A DNA stretch of 64,000 nucleotides from Molanna angustata (lineage: Eukaryota > Arthropoda > Insecta > Trichoptera > Molannidae): contig OY754980.1 in the NCBI GenBank assembly GCA_963576475.1, forward strand, positions 32,153,431 to 32,217,430, read 5' to 3'. Below are positions 62,393 through 64,000 of the stretch, piece by piece. Positions within the stretch are counted from its first letter, which is position 1. The number at the start of each line of letters is the position of its first letter. The position numbers were made by a program, and so were the translations under genes. The notes beneath the pieces were generated by a model. The model made no database searches. It was not told where the DNA came from and was given only the letters and a program-made list of their open reading frames with translations.

Positions 62393-64000
62393 TACATACC
62401 ATCACGCCATGTCCCTTGCGGGGTAGGCAGAGAGAACCGAACGCCACATCTTTCTATCCTGGCAAGCATCTCTCGCCTCGTCCACATTCATGCATCGTCT
62501 CATACATGTTCGTCTATTGCTCACACTTCTAACATTTCCGTCTTTCAAAATTTCGTTCACATGGTCGTGCCACCCCTTTCTTGGGCGTCCCCGACCTCTC
62601 ATTCCATTCCTTTCCGCTCTGTATATTTTCTTCGTCAGGCGCTCCTCATTCATTCTCCCCATGTGACCAAACCATCTCAATGTGTTCACTTTCATTCTAG
62701 TAATGACATCTTTCTTCATCTTACATTCTTTCCTTATGTCCTCATTTCTTACCCGGTCATACATCGTTCTATTACAAATCCTTCTTAACGATCTCATTTC
62801 AACTGCATTTATTCTACTTTCATGCGTCTTCTGCCAAGTCCAGGTTTCACTTGCATACGTCAAGGTTGGCACTACGATGGCGTTATGAATGGCAACTTTG
62901 GCATCCTTTGATATGTTGCGATCATTCATAATTGGTCTTAGTGCTCCATTCACTCTGTTTCCTGCCAGAACTCTTCTTTCGATCTCTTTATCGAGTCGTC
63001 CGTTCCGTTGAAATATGCTTCCCAAGTATACATATTCATCGACTTGCTCGAGCCATTCGTTCTCTACTCTTATTTTACACGCTGTTCTGCTTTCACTCTT
63101 TTCAAAGACCATTGTCTTTGATTTGCTGACATTCATCCTAAGTCCGTTCTCTATACATCCTTCATAAACCATACTTACAAGATACTGTAACTCTTCCATA
63201 CTTTCTGCTAATAGAACTTTATCGTCTGCATACATCAAATCTCGCACCATTACGGTACTCAATTTCAGACCCTTGCTTTCATCCTTAAGGGCTCTTATGC
63301 AGAAATCAATGTACAAGTTAAAGAGCCATGGAGATAGCACGCACCCTTGTCTAACGCCATTATTTATAGAGAACCACGTTGTCACTGTGTCGTTGACACG
63401 AACACATGCTTCGCTGTTCTCATATAATGACGCGATTGCGCGTATTAGTTTGCTCTTCACTCCATACACTGCTAGTATATCCCATAATTTTTCTCTAACA
63501 ACTTTATCATACGCCTTTTCTAGGTCTATGAAGGCACAGAAAATTTTCTGATTTTTATCCAGAACCTTTTCTGTGACCGTGCGCAGAGAAAAAATTTGGT
63601 CTATACATCCTCTGCCGCCCACAAACGCACCTTGGACATCCCATATCTTGCTTTCTGTAATCTTTCGCACTCTTAGATCCAGGATCCTTGCATACATCTT
63701 ACCAACTGCGCTTAATAAACTTATGGCTCTATAGTTTTTGCAGTCGAGCTTCGATCCTTTACCTTTATACAAAGGTACCACGACTGCATTTCTCCAGTCT
63801 GAGGGAGTGTGTCCTTCTTCCCAACATTTGTTGAAAAGAGAGAGACACCACTCCAACGTCTGTTCGCCGCCATATTTTATAAGTTCAGCTGATACACTGT
63901 CATATCCGGCAGCTTTCCCCGCTTTTGCGTGTTTTACTGCTTCAAACACTTCTTCTTGCGTTATTTCATCCTTATCACTTTCGCTTACTTGCCATGTTCT
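62393..64000 (-). mobile_element. RTE-type LINE (family A), continues past window end
   Basis: The 3' end is CATACATACATACCATCACG in plus orientation (a TATG-type tail in reverse), then a long ORF open to position 64,000. Fragments at 5.6 and 25.8 kb belong to the same family. The endonuclease is expected beyond the window. Confidence 0.9.
62402..64000 (-). CDS. RTE-type LINE ORF2, reverse transcriptase part, intact over 533 codons (5' end off window)
   Basis: Reverse transcriptase of a non-LTR element that primes on nicked DNA. The frame has no stop from the window edge (TWQVSESDKDEITQEEVF) to TGA at 62,402-62,404. Counting from position 63,949: AGYDSVSAELIKYGG (about 14-28), VVVPLYKGKGSKLDCKNYRA (57-76), CAFIDLEKAYDKVV (domain A, 138-151), GVRQGCVLSPWLFNLYID (domain B, 198-215), LMYADDKVLLAE (domain C, 238-249), SKSKTMVF, EYVYLGSIF, VPTLTYASETW, then the Arg-rich tail GMRGRGRPRKGWHDHV and RRTCMRRCMNVDEARD. 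All catalytic Asp residues are present. GTG at 63,947-63,949 is not a real start because the coding sense continues upstream. Possibly a young copy. Confidence 0.92.
   Translation of the reverse strand, partial: RTWQVSESDKDEITQEEVFEAVKHAKAGKAAGYDSVSAELIKYGGEQTLEWCLSLFNKCWEEGHTPSDWRNAVVVPLYKGKGSKLDCKNYRAISLLSAVGKMYARILDLRVRKITESKIWDVQGAFVGGRGCIDQIFSLRTVTEKVLDKNQKIFCAFIDLEKAYDKVVREKLWDILAVYGVKSKLIRAIASLYENSEACVRVNDTVTTWFSINNGVRQGCVLSPWLFNLYIDFCIRALKDESKGLKLSTVMVRDLMYADDKVLLAESMEELQYLVSMVYEGCIENGLRMNVSKSKTMVFEKSESRTACKIRVENEWLEQVDEYVYLGSIFQRNGRLDKEIERRVLAGNRVNGALRPIMNDRNISKDAKVAIHNAIVVPTLTYASETWTWQKTHESRINAVEMRSLRRICNRTMYDRVRNEDIRKECKMKKDVITRMKVNTLRWFGHMGRMNEERLTKKIYRAERNGMRGRGRPRKGWHDHVNEILKDGNVRSVSNRRTCMRRCMNVDEARDACQDRKMWRSVLSAYPARDMA

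Noticed and set aside
62081..62788. 235-codon plus-strand ORF
   Set aside because: It is antisense to two LINE C-termini (families D and A), whose minus-strand translations show clear LINE motifs.

Overview
This is an AT-rich eukaryotic (insect-like) intergenic or heterochromatin-like window with no confidently supported host gene. Almost everything that can be recognised is transposable-element debris or tandem repeat. RTE-type LINE tails with a C-terminal Gly/Arg-Pro-rich motif, LINE 3' ends with AAAT tails, tRNA-derived SINEs, Penelope-like elements (PLEs) and rolling-circle-like elements together suggest an arthropod. The RTE 3' end resembles repeats I know from Lepidoptera, so a moth or butterfly is my best guess, at moderate confidence. 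There are no bacterial operons, ribosome binding sites or CRISPR arrays.

Layout. 0-5.5 kb: Helentron-like element, LINE fragment, a 1.1-kb TIR element, a small hairpin MITE and a 42-bp x13 minisatellite. 5.6-15.5 kb: 3' fragments of three RTE-type LINE families, SINEs, and a TIR element with a nested LINE. 15.5-16.5 kb: a nearly complete Helentron-like element. 17.4-21.5 kb: the best-preserved LINE (ORF1, endonuclease and RT, with frameshifts). 22-30 kb: LINE, SINE and PLE remnants and a 28-bp minisatellite. 31.2-32.5 kb: a 170-bp satellite with alternating subtypes. 33-36.5 kb: perfect palindromes, PLE termini and an RTE fragment. 36.5-42.4 kb: the emptiest stretch, with one weak candidate exon and an RT relic. 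42.4-52.4 kb: PLE termini with hammerhead-like folds, a GIY-YIG domain, a large Helentron-like element and two LINEs. 52.4-64 kb: SINEs, further repeats, a hAT-like MITE, then three abutting RTE-type LINE fragments, the last with an intact RT running off the window edge.

The most interesting signal is a set of hammerhead-ribozyme-like folds (at about 22.0, 28.6, 34.4, 35.45, 42.5/42.6, 49.06, 50.25 and 52.28 kb). Their stem II sequences differ but mostly keep complementarity, stem III is usually a short self-complementary hexamer, and most carry one extra base between the first core box and stem II. One sits just downstream of a recognisable PLE GIY-YIG endonuclease domain, which identifies the family. 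Hammerhead motifs in PLEs are already known; the shared extra base, the fold-back arrangement and the diversity within one locus are what deserve a second look. The second notable structure is a multi-copy element with Helentron/HINE-like ends. The third is the 170-bp satellite, whose two subtypes differ by a pair-preserving change in a predicted stem.
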